A stretch of DNA of 64,000 nt from Chromobacterium haemolyticum DSM 19808 (GTDB lineage Bacteria; Pseudomonadota; Gammaproteobacteria; Burkholderiales; Chromobacteriaceae), in assembly GCF_000711885.1 (NCBI RefSeq), contig NZ_JONK01000006.1:124001-188000 (forward strand), given 5' to 3'. Every line of letters begins with the position of its first letter. The stretch's first letter is position 1. A program made the position numbers and the translations under genes. The notes beneath the pieces were generated by a model. That model saw only the letters and a list, made by a program, of their open reading frames with translations, did no database searches and was not told where the DNA came from. Of this stretch, positions 50,305-59,925 are shown in pieces.

Positions 50305-51576
50305 ATGAGCAGACAATACGATATCGTGATTGCCGGCGGCGGCGTGATCGGCGCCTCTTGCGCCTACCAGCTGTCCAAACGCAAAGACCTGAAAATCGCG
50401 CTGATCGACGCCAAGCGCCCCGGCAACGCTTCGCGCGCCTCCGCCGGCGGCCTGTGGGCGATCGGCGAATCGGTGGGCCTGGGCTGCGGCGTGATTTTCT
50501 TCCGCATGACCTCGGCCAAAAACAAGCGCGAGGCGGCCGGCGCCGCCATCGCCGTGGACGCCAGCACCCCGCACATCCTGCCGGAGTCCTTCTTCAATTT
50601 CGCGCTGGCCTCCAACGCGCTGTATCCGGCCCTGCATCAGGAGTTGATCGAAAACCACGGCATGGATTTCAAGTTCGAGGAGACCGGGCTGAAGTTCGTG
50701 ATCTACGACGAGGAAGACCAACTCTACGCCGAACACATCGCCGCACAGATCCCCCACCTGTCCGATCAAGTGCGCTGGGTGGACCAGGCTCAGCTGCGTG
50801 AAAACGAGCCCTATATCAGCCACGAAGCCACCGGCGCGCTGGAATTCCTGTGCGACCACCAAGTCAGCCCCTTCCGCTTGACTGACGCCTACACCGAGGC
50901 GGCTCGCCAGAACGGCGTTGACGTGTTCTTCAACACCAATGTCACCGGCGTGCTCAAGCAAGGCTCACGCGTCACCGGCGTTCGCACACTGGAAGCCGGC
51001 GAATTCCACTGCCACACCCTGATCAACGCGGCCGGCTCCTGGGCCGCCGAGCTGAGCCAATGGGCAACCGGCGTCGGCATTCCGGTCAAACCGGTCAAAG
51101 GGCAGATCGTGCTGTCGGAAAAAATGCCCAAGCTGCTGCGCGGCTGCATCACGACCAGCGATTGCTATATCGCGCAGAAAGACAACGGCGAGATCCTGAT
51201 CGGCAGCACCACCGAAGACAAGGGCTTCGACGTCACCAACACCTATCCGGAAATCGCTGGCCTGGTCAAAGGCGCCATCCGCTGCCTGCCCGAAATGCAA
51301 AACATCAACATCAAGCGCTGCTGGGCCGGCCTGCGCCCCGGTTCGCCAGACGAACTGCCCATCCTGGGCCCGATGCAAGGCGTTGACGGCTACCTGAACG
51401 CCTGCGGCCATTTCCGCACCGGCATTCTGACTTCGGCCATCACCGGTGTAATGCTGGACGCGCTGGTGCGCGGCGAGACGCCGCCGCTGGACGTCACCCC
51501 CTTCCTGGCCGACCGTTTCAACGCTCCGGCCACCCAACCGACGGCACAGGAAGCCGTGGAACCGGCGCTCTCCTAA
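50305..51576 (+). CDS. hcnC: Hydrogen cyanide synthase subunit HcnC
   Basis: The protein has 423 aa of the DadA/glycine-oxidase superfamily. VIAGGGVIGASCAYQLSKRK binds FAD, SRASAGGLWAIGES and the C-terminal RCWAGLRPGSPDELPILGPM are family segments. It is the catalytic subunit that oxidises glycine. Start at 50305 is 2 bp after hcnB. Two hairpins follow, the second a strong terminator. Confidence 0.9.
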   Translation: MSRQYDIVIAGGGVIGASCAYQLSKRKDLKIALIDAKRPGNASRASAGGLWAIGESVGLGCGVIFFRMTSAKNKREAAGAAIAVDASTPHILPESFFNFALASNALYPALHQELIENHGMDFKFEETGLKFVIYDEEDQLYAEHIAAQIPHLSDQVRWVDQAQLRENEPYISHEATGALEFLCDHQVSPFRLTDAYTEAARQNGVDVFFNTNVTGVLKQGSRVTGVRTLEAGEFHCHTLINAAGSWAAELSQWATGVGIPVKPVKGQIVLSEKMPKLLRGCITTSDCYIAQKDNGEILIGSTTEDKGFDVTNTYPEIAGLVKGAIRCLPEMQNINIKRCWAGLRPGSPDELPILGPMQGVDGYLNACGHFRTGILTSAITGVMLDALVRGETPPLDVTPFLADRFNAPATQPTAQEAVEPALS

Positions 51577-51581
51577 AACGC

Positions 51582-51611
51582 GAAAGCCCGCATGCATGCG
51601 TGCGGGCTTTC
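51582..51611 (+). terminator. First hairpin after hcnC
   Basis: GAAAGCCCGCA (51582-51592) pairs with TGCGGGCTTTC (51601-51611); the 3' side lacks a long T-run. Confidence 0.75.
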
Positions 51612-51637
51612 ACACTGATTCAGATGTTCCTCTGTTA

Positions 51638-51667
51638 CAGGCCGGCTAGTCCGGCCTGCTTTTTTTT
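51638..51667 (+). terminator. Second, strong terminator after hcnC
   Basis: CAGGCCGG and CCGGCCTG pair around CTAGT and are followed by C and eight T. Confidence 0.92.
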
Positions 51668-51687
51668 GCCCTCCTGGCCAGCCCTAC

Positions 51688-51829
51688 AAAGCGGCTCACC
51701 GTCTCGCAAGCAAAGACGAGACAAGGCGGAAGCGAGCAAATAGCAGAATGGCCAAGTGGCACATGAGCATTCTGAGCTTGTACTCACCGAGCAAGGCTCC
51801 ACGAAGCGCGGCAGACTTTGAACAGGTTC
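51688..51829 (+). repeat. Family A element abutting recR
   Basis: The right end GACTTTGAACAGGTTC is intact and touches TTA at 51830-51832, the recR stop codon. GAGACAAGGCGGAAGCGAGC and ACATGAGCATTCTGAGC match the family core. The left end is decayed. Confidence 0.85.
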
Positions 51830-52432
51830 TTACTGGCCAATGCCGCGGCGCTCATATACCGCCTGCGCCAAAGTGCCCAGGTCGACGTATTCCAGTTCGC
51901 CGCCCACCGGCATGCCGCGCGCGATGCGCGTCACCTTCAGGCCACGCTCCTTCAGCAGCTCGGCGATCATATGCGCGGTAACCTCGCCCTCCGCGGTGAA
52001 ATTGGTGGCGATGATCACCTCCTGCACCTCGCTGTCCGCCGCCCTCACCAGCAGCTTGTCCAGATTGATGTCTCGCGGGCCGACATTGTCCAGCGGCGAG
52101 ATGCGGCCCATCAACACGAAATACAAGCCATCGAAGCACTTGGCCTGTTCCAGCGTCAGCAGATCCGCCGGCATCTCCACCACGCACAGCAAATCCTGAC
52201 GGCGCTCCTCGTCGGCGCAGATCGGGCACAGCGGCGTTTCGCTGAAAGTATTGCAACGCTCGCAGTGGGTCAGCTGAGTCAAGGCCCGGTCCAGCGCGCG
52301 CGCCAGCTTGTCCGCGCCCTTCTTGTCGCGTTGCAGCAGATGGAAAGCCATGCGCTGCGCGGTTTTGGGGCCGACGCCCGGCAACACTTTCAGAGCGGAG
52401 ATCAGGTGATCTAGAGCGGGAGGGTTCTTCAT
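51830..52432 (-). CDS. recR: Recombination protein RecR
   Basis: The protein has 200 aa. RecR loads RecA at gaps together with RecFO. The helix-hairpin-helix [20 protein letters not shown], the four-cysteine zinc finger ([17 protein letters not shown]) and the Toprim domain are present. ATG at 52432 is chosen over a GTG at 52441. Its TAA stop is the target duplication of a family A element. It is the last gene of the dnaX-ybaB-SRPBCC-recR group. Confidence 0.96.
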   Translation of the reverse strand: MKNPPALDHLISALKVLPGVGPKTAQRMAFHLLQRDKKGADKLARALDRALTQLTHCERCNTFSETPLCPICADEERRQDLLCVVEMPADLLTLEQAKCFDGLYFVLMGRISPLDNVGPRDINLDKLLVRAADSEVQEVIIATNFTAEGEVTAHMIAELLKERGLKVTRIARGMPVGGELEYVDLGTLAQAVYERRGIGQ

Positions 52433-52437
52433 CGCTT

Positions 52438-52893
52438 TCACAATCGGTAAAAACGGCGGCGCAAACGCGCATGCCGCCAGGCAAAGACCAGACGGAAAAT
52501 GCCGTAATGCAGTGTCAAAAGCCAGGGGGCGCGCGGCGCGAAGCCGACGCGATCCACTACTTCGCAGCCATCGGGCAAGGCGCGCACCCGCCGCCGGTGC
52601 AGCCAGCGCCGCTGGGTCAGCATGGTCGAACGCTCGTCGAAGGCGCCCGGTTCCAACCGCGTCAGCCCCAAGTCATCGTATTCCACCGGCAGCAGGCCAA
52701 ACAGCAGAATCCAGCAGCGTCCGATTTGCGCCGGTGGCGTCAGCCCGGCAGGCAGGGCCTTGCCCGGCAAGCGCATGTGGAGCCAGGGCCACAATTCGTC
52801 GTTGATGCCGACGGCGCGGGTGGCGTGCGCCCACACTCTGTCAGCATTCACGCTCAGCCGGCTACGCACGGTGAAATGGGCGAATCGGCGCAT
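52438..52893 (-). CDS. SRPBCC-fold hypothetical protein in the dnaX-recR operon
   Basis: The protein has 151 aa. The order of strands and the segment [21 protein letters not shown] at the start, then [11 protein letters not shown] and [14 protein letters not shown] at the end, suggest a START/SRPBCC-like pocket that binds a hydrophobic ligand. The function is unknown. It lies between ybaB and recR, 5 bp before recR, an insertion in an otherwise conserved order. The ATG at 52893 is a choice; the frame is open to 52941. Confidence 0.6.
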   Translation of the reverse strand: MRRFAHFTVRSRLSVNADRVWAHATRAVGINDELWPWLHMRLPGKALPAGLTPPAQIGRCWILLFGLLPVEYDDLGLTRLEPGAFDERSTMLTQRRWLHRRRVRALPDGCEVVDRVGFAPRAPWLLTLHYGIFRLVFAWRHARLRRRFYRL

Positions 52894-52963
52894 GGCTACC
52901 CCGGGATCAACGCAAAAATGGCCCGGCGCGCGCCGAGCCATCCGGATGCCGAAATCGTCGCGA

Positions 52964-53302
52964 TCAGAACGGCAGCTTCATGCCGGCCGGCAGGTTCAGA
53001 CCCGCGGAAAAACCGGACATCTTTTCCTGGGTGGTGGCTTCCACCTTGCGCACCGCGTCGTTGAACGCGGCGGCGATCAGGTCTTCCAGCATTTCCTTGT
53101 CTTCCTTGGCGTCGTCCAGCAGGCTGTCGTCCAGGCTGACGCGCTTGACGTCGTGAGAGCAGGTCATCACCACCTTGACCATGCCGGCGCCGGATTGGCC
53201 TTCCACTTCCACCTTGGCCAGTTCTTCCTGCGCCTTTTTCATATTATCCTGCATTTGCTGGGCCTGCTTCATCAGGCCGGCGATGCCACCTTTGCCAAAC
53301 AT
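52964..53302 (-). CDS. ybaB: YbaB/EbfC nucleoid-associated protein
   Basis: The protein has 112 aa. [22 protein letters not shown] at the start and [20 protein letters not shown] in the middle are typical. The protein forms a DNA-binding dimer of tweezer shape. It sits 7 bp after dnaX, the widespread dnaX-ybaB-recR order. Confidence 0.96.
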   Translation of the reverse strand: MFGKGGIAGLMKQAQQMQDNMKKAQEELAKVEVEGQSGAGMVKVVMTCSHDVKRVSLDDSLLDDAKEDKEMLEDLIAAAFNDAVRKVEATTQEKMSGFSAGLNLPAGMKLPF

Positions 53303-53309
53303 AATCGTT

Positions 53310-55214
53310 TCACTCCTTCACGGGTTGAATGGTTTCGATGAGCAGCGTCGCGTCGAATTCGCGCACCATTTGCTGCACCACCGGATCGTTTTTCATATTC
53401 TCGCGCGCGATGTTCAACTGCTCCTGCCGATGGCGAGCGTCTTTCATCGCCGGCGTTTCCAGGCCCAGCTCCTCCACCGTCACGGCCAATTCCACCGGCC
53501 GGCCGAAGCGTTCGCTCAGCGCTAACTTGAGCTTGTCCTGATAATCGCGGCTGGTCATGTGGCGGAAGCTCTCCGGCACCGCCAGCGCCAGGCGATCCTG
53601 GCTCCAGTCCTTCAATACCGCATTATGGGCCAGCATGCGCGCCGCGCCCAGCTTAGCGCCCAATTCGGTCACCAAGGCCTGCCAGTCGCCGTCAAACTGA
53701 TAATCGACCGCTTCCTCCGGCTCTTGCTGCAGATAGGACGGCATCTCCTCGTCCGCCGCGGCGCCCTGATCCCAAGGCACATCGTCGGGGCTGACGTCGC
53801 CGTCGCTATCATCGTCCTCGTCATCCGCGGCTTCCGGCTTGGCCGGCGGCACGACCGGGCGGGCCGGAGCAGCTTGCGGCGCGGCTTGCGGAGCCGGCCT
53901 GGCTTCCGGCGCGGCAGGCTCGGGTTCGGGTTCCGCCGCCGGGGCGCTTTCCTGTGCTGGGGGCGGCGCGGACTGACGCGGAGCCGGCGAACTCAGGCCG
54001 GCGGCCTGCAAAGCGCGCGCGGCCGGCGAAATCCCCCCAGGCGCGGCCGGGGCCGACTGCGCTGGCGGCTGTTGCGGCCGCGTAGACGCGACGGCGGCAG
54101 GCCGCGACGGCGCGGACTCCGGCTGCGTGTTGGCCGGGTGGAAGGCCAGCATGCGCAGCAGGGTCATATTGAAACCGGCGTGCTCGTCCGGCGCCAGCGC
54201 CAAGTCTTTGCGGCCATGAATGGCGATCTGGTAATACAGCTGCACGTCCTGCGGCGAGATGGCGTCCGCCAGTGCCTGCAACGCGTCGCGTTCCGGCTCG
54301 TCCTGGGCGATCGCCTGCGGCACGGTCTGCATCAGCGCCAACTGCTGCAGCAAGACCGCCAATTCGCTCAACGCGCCTTCAAAGCTGACGCCGCGCTCGG
54401 CCAGGCTGTCGGCTTGCGCCATCAGCTGCGGGCCGTCGCCGGCCGCCAACGCCTGCAGCAAAGCAAACAGGTAACGGCGGTCCACCGCGCCCAGCATCGC
54501 GCGCACGCCGTCTTCCTTCACGTCGCCCAGACCGTAGGCGATGGCTTGGTCCAGCAGCGACTGCGCGTCGCGCATGGAGCCGGCGGCCGCGCGGCCCAGC
54601 AAGGCAAGCGCCGGCGCTTCGTAGGCTATGCCTTCCACATCCAACATATGGGCCAGATGGCCGGCCACTTGCTGCGGCGTCATATTGCGCAGCGAGAACT
54701 GCAGACAGCGGCTCAACACCGTCACCGGCACCTTCTGCGGGTCGGTGGTGGCCAGGATGAATTTGACGTGGGCCGGCGGCTCCTCCAGCGTCTTCAGCAT
54801 CGCATTGAAGGCGCTCTTGGACAGCATGTGCACTTCGTCGATGATGTAGACCTTGAAGCGGCCGGAAGTTGGCGCGTACTGAGCGTTTTCCAGCACTTCG
54901 CGGATATTGTCGATGCCGGTGTTGGACGCGGCGTCGATCTCCAGCAAATCGACAAAGCGGCCGGTGTCGATCTGACGACAGGCCGAGCATTCGCCGCAAG
55001 GCTCCGCGGTGGTGCCGGTTTCGCAATTGAGGCTCTTGGCCAGAATCCGGGCGATGGTGGTCTTGCCCACCCCGCGCGTCCCCGTCAGCAGATAAGCGTG
55101 ATGCAGACGCTGTTCTTTGAGGGCGTTGGTCAAGGCGCGCACCACGTGCTCCTGGCCGACCAGATCGGCAAAGCGCTTGGGACGCCACTTACGGGCAAGG
55201 ACTTGATAGCTCAT
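53310..55214 (-). CDS. dnaX: DNA polymerase III subunits tau/gamma
   Basis: The protein has 634 aa. The clamp-loader ATPase has Walker [15 protein letters not shown], zinc ligands in [10 protein letters not shown] and the DEVH box [11 protein letters not shown] Pro/Ala-rich and acidic linker (about 360-500) leads to the tau C-terminal domain that contacts polymerase and helicase. [15 protein letters not shown] at 55214 is the conserved start. I found no A-AAA-AAG slippery site near the expected frameshift position, so a separate gamma form may not be made in the E. coli way. Confidence 0.96.
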   Translation of the reverse strand: MSYQVLARKWRPKRFADLVGQEHVVRALTNALKEQRLHHAYLLTGTRGVGKTTIARILAKSLNCETGTTAEPCGECSACRQIDTGRFVDLLEIDAASNTGIDNIREVLENAQYAPTSGRFKVYIIDEVHMLSKSAFNAMLKTLEEPPAHVKFILATTDPQKVPVTVLSRCLQFSLRNMTPQQVAGHLAHMLDVEGIAYEAPALALLGRAAAGSMRDAQSLLDQAIAYGLGDVKEDGVRAMLGAVDRRYLFALLQALAAGDGPQLMAQADSLAERGVSFEGALSELAVLLQQLALMQTVPQAIAQDEPERDALQALADAISPQDVQLYYQIAIHGRKDLALAPDEHAGFNMTLLRMLAFHPANTQPESAPSRPAAVASTRPQQPPAQSAPAAPGGISPAARALQAAGLSSPAPRQSAPPPAQESAPAAEPEPEPAAPEARPAPQAAPQAAPARPVVPPAKPEAADDEDDDSDGDVSPDDVPWDQGAAADEEMPSYLQQEPEEAVDYQFDGDWQALVTELGAKLGAARMLAHNAVLKDWSQDRLALAVPESFRHMTSRDYQDKLKLALSERFGRPVELAVTVEELGLETPAMKDARHRQEQLNIARENMKNDPVVQQMVREFDATLLIETIQPVKE

Positions 55215-55287
55215 GGGGGCGGATTTTAATGGCAATTGCCGCGCGTGGCGACAGGTTTCGCGCCGCCGCGGCGGGCGGCGCGCGGCG

Positions 55288-56298
55288 TCACGGCTGGGCG
55301 GCGGCCTGGCCCGCCAGGTAGCGCTGGCGCAGCTGATCCGCGATTTCCTGCACTGCCTTGGCGTACAGCGTGCTGCGGTTGTAGCGGGTAATCACGAAGA
55401 AGTTGTTGAGGCCCAGCCAGTATTCGGTCACGCCGGGCGCCGTTTCCAGCGGCACCAGCACCGCCGGCACGTCGTCGGCCACCGGCGACTGCGGCGTCAC
55501 GCCCATTTTCTTCAACTCGCCCACGGTGTAATGCAGATTGAACTTGTCGGCGATCAGCTGATCGATCTGTGGCCCCGGCTGGACGCTGGCCGGCAGGATG
55601 ACGTCGTCGCCGTGGCGCCAGCCGTGGCGCTGGAAGTAATTGGCCACGCTGCCGATCACGTCGTCCGGATCGCTCCAGATGTCGCGGTGACCGCTGCCGT
55701 CGAAATCCACCGCCCATTTTCGGAAGCTGGACGGCATGAACTGCGGCCAGCCCATCGCCCCGGCGTAAGAGCCCTTCAGCGTCAGCGGGTCCTTGCCCTC
55801 CTCCTTGGCCAGCAGCAGGAATTCGGTCAGCTCCTTGCGGAAGAATTCGGCGCGGCGCGGGTAATCGAAGCCTATGGTGGACAAGGCGTCCACCAAGCGG
55901 AACGATCCGGTGTTGCGGCCGTAATGGGACTCCACGCCCAGAATGGCGACGATGAGCTCCGGCGCCACGCCATACTGCTGCTCGGCGCGCGTCAGCGCGG
56001 CGGCGTTGGCGCGCCAGAACGCCACGCCGTCTGCGATGGTCTTTTCTCCCACCGTGGAATTGCGGAACTGATACCAGGGCCGCGAGGTGGACGGCTTATC
56101 CAGTATCTTGATGATGTTGGGCTTGAGTTCGACGTTGGCGAATACAGCCTCCAGCTCCGGGCGGTTGAACTGGCCGCCTGCCACTTGCTCGTCGATGTAG
56201 CGCTGAACGTCCGGACGCGCCAGGAAAGCCGCGTCGGCCTGTGCCAGCTGGAAGGAGAACAGGGCCGCCAACGGGGCCAGTTTAAGCAGAGATTTCAT
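55288..56298 (-). CDS. mltB: Membrane-bound lytic murein transglycosylase B
   Basis: The protein has 336 aa. A signal peptide (MKSLLKLAPLAALFSFQLAQ, ending ADA) is present without a lipobox, so it is likely a soluble periplasmic form. The catalytic glutamate is in AILGVESHYGRNTG; GAMGWPQFMPSSFRKWAVDF and the WRHGDDVILPA segment are family markers. It cleaves peptidoglycan with formation of 1,6-anhydro-muramic acid. The long upstream frame to 56436 runs into repeat sequence, so the ATG at 56298 is used. Confidence 0.94.
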   Translation of the reverse strand: MKSLLKLAPLAALFSFQLAQADAAFLARPDVQRYIDEQVAGGQFNRPELEAVFANVELKPNIIKILDKPSTSRPWYQFRNSTVGEKTIADGVAFWRANAAALTRAEQQYGVAPELIVAILGVESHYGRNTGSFRLVDALSTIGFDYPRRAEFFRKELTEFLLLAKEEGKDPLTLKGSYAGAMGWPQFMPSSFRKWAVDFDGSGHRDIWSDPDDVIGSVANYFQRHGWRHGDDVILPASVQPGPQIDQLIADKFNLHYTVGELKKMGVTPQSPVADDVPAVLVPLETAPGVTEYWLGLNNFFVITRYNRSTLYAKAVQEIADQLRQRYLAGQAAAQP

Positions 56299-56399
56299 GG
56301 GCTGGTTTCTGAATAAGCGTTTTTGACTTAGCCGCGCTTCTTTAAAAAAGAGCGCGGCGCGAAAACTAAAAGCCGCCGAACGGCCGGCTCCTGGCGTTA

Positions 56400-56539
56400 G
56401 AGCCTGTTTACGAGCTCGCGAGCAAGAGCGAGACAAGGCGAAAACGACCGAAAAAGCGGAATGGTCAAGTGGTACATGAGCATTTTGAGCTTGTTTTTAA
56501 CGCTGTATCGCCGCAGCGCGGCAGATCGTAAACAGGTTC
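56400..56539 (+). repeat. Family A element between mltB and hrcA
   Basis: It starts GAGCCTGTTTACGAGCTC and ends CAGATCGTAAACAGGTTC, flanked by TTA at 56397-56399 and 56540-56542. The second TTA is the hrcA stop codon on the minus strand. It is 140 bp long. Confidence 0.92.
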
Positions 56540-57562
56540 TTAGACCCGGAACGACAAGGCGCTGGATACCAAGCGCGCGGTAATATCGACAATGGGTATC
56601 ACCCGCTCGTAAGCCATCCGGGTGGGGCCGACCACGCCCAACGCGCCGACCACCTGCCCGTTGATCCGGTAAGGCGCCGTCACCACCGAGCATTCGTCCA
56701 GCGTCACAACGCCTGACTCCTCGCCGATGAAAATGTTCACGCCCTGCGCTTCCCGCCCTTGATTCAGCAGCTTGAGCAGCTCGGTCTTGCGTTCGAACAC
56801 GCTGAACAACTGGCGCAACCGCGACAAGTCCTCGGACAGGTCGCTCACCTCCAGCAAGCGGCTGCCGCCGGCCACCACCACCGCGGCGCTGCTGGCGGTC
56901 ATCGAACTCTGCCCCAGGCGGATCGCCGCCGACATCAACTCGGCGATGTCGCCCTGCAACTGACGCAACTCGTCCGCCACCCGGCTGGCGATGCTGCCCA
57001 ACCCCTGGCCAGCGTAATGCTGATTGATGAAATTGCCGGCCTCTATCAGCTCCGACGGCGTGTAGTCGCGCTCAGTCGTCAGCAAGTGGTTCTGCACGTC
57101 GCCGTCCAGCGTCACCAATATCATCAGCACACGCCGCTCGGACAGACGCAGGAATTCAATCTGGCGGAAAGCGATGTCGGAACGCTGCGGCGTGACGATC
57201 ACGCCGGCGAAATGAGTCAGTTCGGACAACAGCGAGGACGCGGACTGGGCGACGCGCTGCGGGCTGTCCGGCTGCAAATTCAGCTCCAACTCGTGCAGCG
57301 CCGCCTCTTCCAAGGGCTGGATGGTGAGCAGACGGTCGACGAACACGCGGTAGCCGCGCGCGGTGGGCACCCTGCCCGCCGAGGTATGCGGGGCCGCGAT
57401 CAGCCCCATCGCCTCCAGTTCCGCCAGCACGTTGCGGATGGACGCGGACGACAGTTCGACGCCGGGCAGCATTGACAGGGTTTTGGACCCCACCGGCTGG
57501 CCGTCGACGATATAGCGTTCGATCAGAACCTTGAGCAGGTGTTGCGCGCGTTCGTTCATCAT
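56540..57562 (-). CDS. hrcA: Heat-inducible transcription repressor HrcA
   Basis: The protein has 340 aa. The winged helix contains QPVGSKTLSMLPGVELSSAS and RNVLAELEAMGLI, then SAGRVPTARGYRVFVD; the GAF-like and C-terminal domains follow, ending IPIVDITARLVSSALSF. It represses groE/dnaK operons at CIRCE sites. No CIRCE element is seen upstream. ATGATG at 57562 is the start, conserved as MNERAQHLLKVLIERYI. The TAA stop is the duplication of a family A element. Confidence 0.95.
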   Translation of the reverse strand: MMNERAQHLLKVLIERYIVDGQPVGSKTLSMLPGVELSSASIRNVLAELEAMGLIAAPHTSAGRVPTARGYRVFVDRLLTIQPLEEAALHELELNLQPDSPQRVAQSASSLLSELTHFAGVIVTPQRSDIAFRQIEFLRLSERRVLMILVTLDGDVQNHLLTTERDYTPSELIEAGNFINQHYAGQGLGSIASRVADELRQLQGDIAELMSAAIRLGQSSMTASSAAVVVAGGSRLLEVSDLSEDLSRLRQLFSVFERKTELLKLLNQGREAQGVNIFIGEESGVVTLDECSVVTAPYRINGQVVGALGVVGPTRMAYERVIPIVDITARLVSSALSFRV

Positions 57563-57871
57563 GATGGCTTCATTGTACACAGGGTGGACACTTGTAAAAG
57601 TGGTCGCAATCACAACTTTTTCAAGCGAGATCGCGGTTTCCCGTTCCGAAGGACGGTATCGCCGGCAAGCGGCTCTGCCGTTGACCAAGGCTTTATGAGA
57701 TAATCGACGACATCTTTTCGACTATCGGCGCGGCAAGCGCGAGCGCGGCGGGGCAGCCCCGCCGGCGCCGCGCAAACCCCTGTCCGGCATCGGGTTTTTC
57801 CCGCCGCCATGGACGCGGGCCGCCGCTAGCCGACCATTCATTTTGTTTAGCGCCCCCACACTGGAGACAGC
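57563..57871. promoter_or_regulatory. Divergent region between hrcA and recA
   Basis: About 309 bp without a gene. I looked for CTGT-N8-ACAG LexA boxes and CIRCE repeats and saw none. A TTGACC near 57676 and GATAAT near 57698 are too close to be one promoter. Confidence 0.4.
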
Positions 57872-58924
57872 ATGGCATCCGAAGACAAGAGCAAAGCGTT
57901 GGCCGCGGCCCTTGCCCAAATTGAAAAGCAATTTGGCAAGGGTTCGATCATGCGCATGAGCGACAACCAGATCAACGAAAACCTGCAGGTAGTCTCCACC
58001 GGCTCGCTGAGTCTGGACTTGGCGCTTGGCGTCGGCGGCCTGCCGCGCGGCCGCGTGGTGGAAATCTACGGCCCGGAGTCGTCCGGTAAAACCACCCTGT
58101 GTCTGCAAGCGGTGGCCGAGATGCAAAAATTGGGCGGCACCTGCGCCTACATCGACGCGGAAAACGCGCTGGACCCGCAATATGCGCAAAAGCTGGGCGT
58201 CAAGGTCGACGACCTGCTGATCTCGCAGCCGGACACCGGCGAGCAGGCGCTGGAAATCTGCGACATGCTGGTGCGCTCCAGCGGCGTCGATCTGATCGTG
58301 ATCGACTCGGTGGCCGCCTTGGTGCCCAAGGCTGAAATCGAAGGCGAGATGGGCGATAGCCACGTGGGCCTGCAAGCCCGCCTGATGAGCCAGGCGCTGC
58401 GCAAGCTGACCGGCAACATCAAGCGCACCAACACCCTGGTGATCTTCATCAACCAGATCCGCATGAAGATCGGCGTGATGTTCGGCAACCCGGAAACCAC
58501 CACCGGCGGCAACGCGCTGAAGTTCTACGCCTCCGTGCGCCTGGACATCCGCCGCACCGGCGGCATCAAGAAGGGCGAGGAAGTGATCGGCAACGATACC
58601 CGCGTCAAAGTGGTGAAGAACAAAGTATCGCCGCCGTTCCGCCAGGCCGATTTCGAAATCCTGTACGGCGAGGGTATCTCCCGCCAGGGCGAAATCATCG
58701 AACTGGGCGTCAAGCACGGCTTCATCGATAAATCCGGCGCCTGGTACGCCTACAACGGCCAGAAGATCGGCCAGGGCAAGGACAACACCCGCGAATGGCT
58801 GAAGGCCAACCCGGAAATCGCGGCCGAAGTGGAACGCAAGATCCGCGACGCGGTGGGCATCAAAGTGGAAATCACTGAAGGCCAACCGGACGAAGAGTTC
58901 GCGGACGACGCGCTCGACGCCTGA
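57872..58924 (+). CDS. recA: Recombinase RecA
   Basis: The protein has 350 aa. It forms filaments on single-stranded DNA for strand exchange and SOS induction. Walker [10 protein letters not shown], Walker [12 protein letters not shown]1 and L2 loops with [20 protein letters not shown] are conserved, and the C-terminus is acidic. GGAGAC lies close upstream of the ATG. recX follows after 8 bp. Confidence 0.98.
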   Translation: MASEDKSKALAAALAQIEKQFGKGSIMRMSDNQINENLQVVSTGSLSLDLALGVGGLPRGRVVEIYGPESSGKTTLCLQAVAEMQKLGGTCAYIDAENALDPQYAQKLGVKVDDLLISQPDTGEQALEICDMLVRSSGVDLIVIDSVAALVPKAEIEGEMGDSHVGLQARLMSQALRKLTGNIKRTNTLVIFINQIRMKIGVMFGNPETTTGGNALKFYASVRLDIRRTGGIKKGEEVIGNDTRVKVVKNKVSPPFRQADFEILYGEGISRQGEIIELGVKHGFIDKSGAWYAYNGQKIGQGKDNTREWLKANPEIAAEVERKIRDAVGIKVEITEGQPDEEFADDALDA

Positions 58925-58932
58925 TTCCCTGA

Positions 58933-59388
58933 ATGGAAAAAAGCCTGAGGGCGCGAGCCGTCGATCTCCTGTCCCGCCGCGAATACACGCGGCGGGAACT
59001 GGAGCGGCGGCTCGCTCCGTTTGCGGAAAGCCCGGAACAACTGACCGCGCTGCTGGACGAGCTGGCCGAGCGCAGCTGGCAGTCCGATCAACGTTTCGCC
59101 CAACAGTTCGCCGACAGCAAGGGGCAACGCTACGGCAGCCGCCGCCTGCAGCAGGAAATGCGCCAGCGCGGCGTGGATGCCGAGCTGATCCGCGACGCGC
59201 TGCAAGGCCGCGACGACCTTGCCGCCGCCCAGGCGCAGTGGCTGAAGAAGTTTGGCCACTTGCCGGCCACGCCGCAGGAACGCGCGCGCCAGATCCGCTT
59301 TCTGGCCGGACGCGGCTTCCCGATGTCGGTGATCGGCAAGGTGCTCAGCGGCGTCGACGACGACGACTTTCCCGCCGACGAGGACTAA
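58933..59388 (+). CDS. recX: RecA regulator RecX
   Basis: The protein has 151 aa of three-helix repeats: ARAVDLLSRREYTRRELERR, then a second unit containing LAERSWQSDQRFAQQFADSK and YGSRRLQQEMRQRGVD. It dampens RecA filament growth. Its place directly after recA and its length fit the family. A SRPBCC gene begins 2 bp later. Confidence 0.93.
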   Translation: MEKSLRARAVDLLSRREYTRRELERRLAPFAESPEQLTALLDELAERSWQSDQRFAQQFADSKGQRYGSRRLQQEMRQRGVDAELIRDALQGRDDLAAAQAQWLKKFGHLPATPQERARQIRFLAGRGFPMSVIGKVLSGVDDDDFPADED

Positions 59389-59390
59389 GC

Positions 59391-59849
59391 ATGCAAACGC
59401 GCAGCATCGCCACCCATATCGACATCGACGCTGCGCCGTCCGCGGTCTGGCGCGTGCTGTGCGACTGGGCCGCCTACCCGGAGTGGAACCCCTTCATCGT
59501 CGGCCTGCACGGCCGCCAACAGATAGGTTCGCGCCTGGTGGTCAGCATTCACCCGCCCGGCCGGCCGCGCCTGACCTTCCGCCCGCGGCTGGAAGTCTTG
59601 CAAACGACGGATGAACTGGCGTGGCTAGGACGCGCGCTGCTGCCGGGCCTGCTGGACGGCCGCCATAGTTTCCGCCTGGAAGCGCTGGCGGACGGAGGCA
59701 CCCGGCTGCATCACGGCGAAACTTTCAGCGGCCTCTTGCTGCCCTTGTTCGGCCAGGCGCTGCTGGCCGATGCCCGCAAGGGTTTCGAATTAATGAACCA
59801 GGCGCTCAAGCGCCGCGCCGAAACCCTTGCCAGCGCGGGCGCGGCTTGA
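59391..59849 (+). CDS. SRPBCC family protein after recX
   Basis: The protein has 152 aa. [20 protein letters not shown] and YPEWNPFI are the hallmark N-terminus of the polyketide cyclase/SRPBCC fold, and [19 protein letters not shown] is the later strand and helix. It should bind a hydrophobic ligand; the biological role is unknown. It is coupled to recX with 2 bp between them. It is unrelated in sequence to the SRPBCC protein next to recR apart from the fold. Confidence 0.85.
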   Translation: MQTRSIATHIDIDAAPSAVWRVLCDWAAYPEWNPFIVGLHGRQQIGSRLVVSIHPPGRPRLTFRPRLEVLQTTDELAWLGRALLPGLLDGRHSFRLEALADGGTRLHHGETFSGLLLPLFGQALLADARKGFELMNQALKRRAETLASAGAA

Positions 59850-59925
59850 CACAATCAGCTGTCCGCGCCGCTCTGGGCTTGAGCCCCCAAAGCGGCCCAG
59901 AATTCGCAATCTTACGAAATCAAAC

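Noticed and set aside
48594-51576. Heteromeric D-hydroxyproline dehydrogenase instead of HcnABC
   Set aside because: Subunit lengths, the VCHCCLV cysteine pattern, the ANR box and the presence of a separate single-subunit oxidase in the hydroxyproline operon favour cyanide synthase, though the families are related.
51748-51981. 77-codon plus-strand frame before and over the recR end
   Set aside because: It begins inside a family A element and runs antisense into recR.
57563-57871. LexA box upstream of recA
   Set aside because: No CTGT-N8-ACAG was found on either strand in the divergent region; SOS control is therefore not claimed from the sequence.
57722-58885. Long minus-strand frame opposite recA
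   Set aside because: It is antisense to an intact recA, has low-complexity His/Gln/Arg/Val composition typical of GC-rich shadow frames and no recognisable motif.
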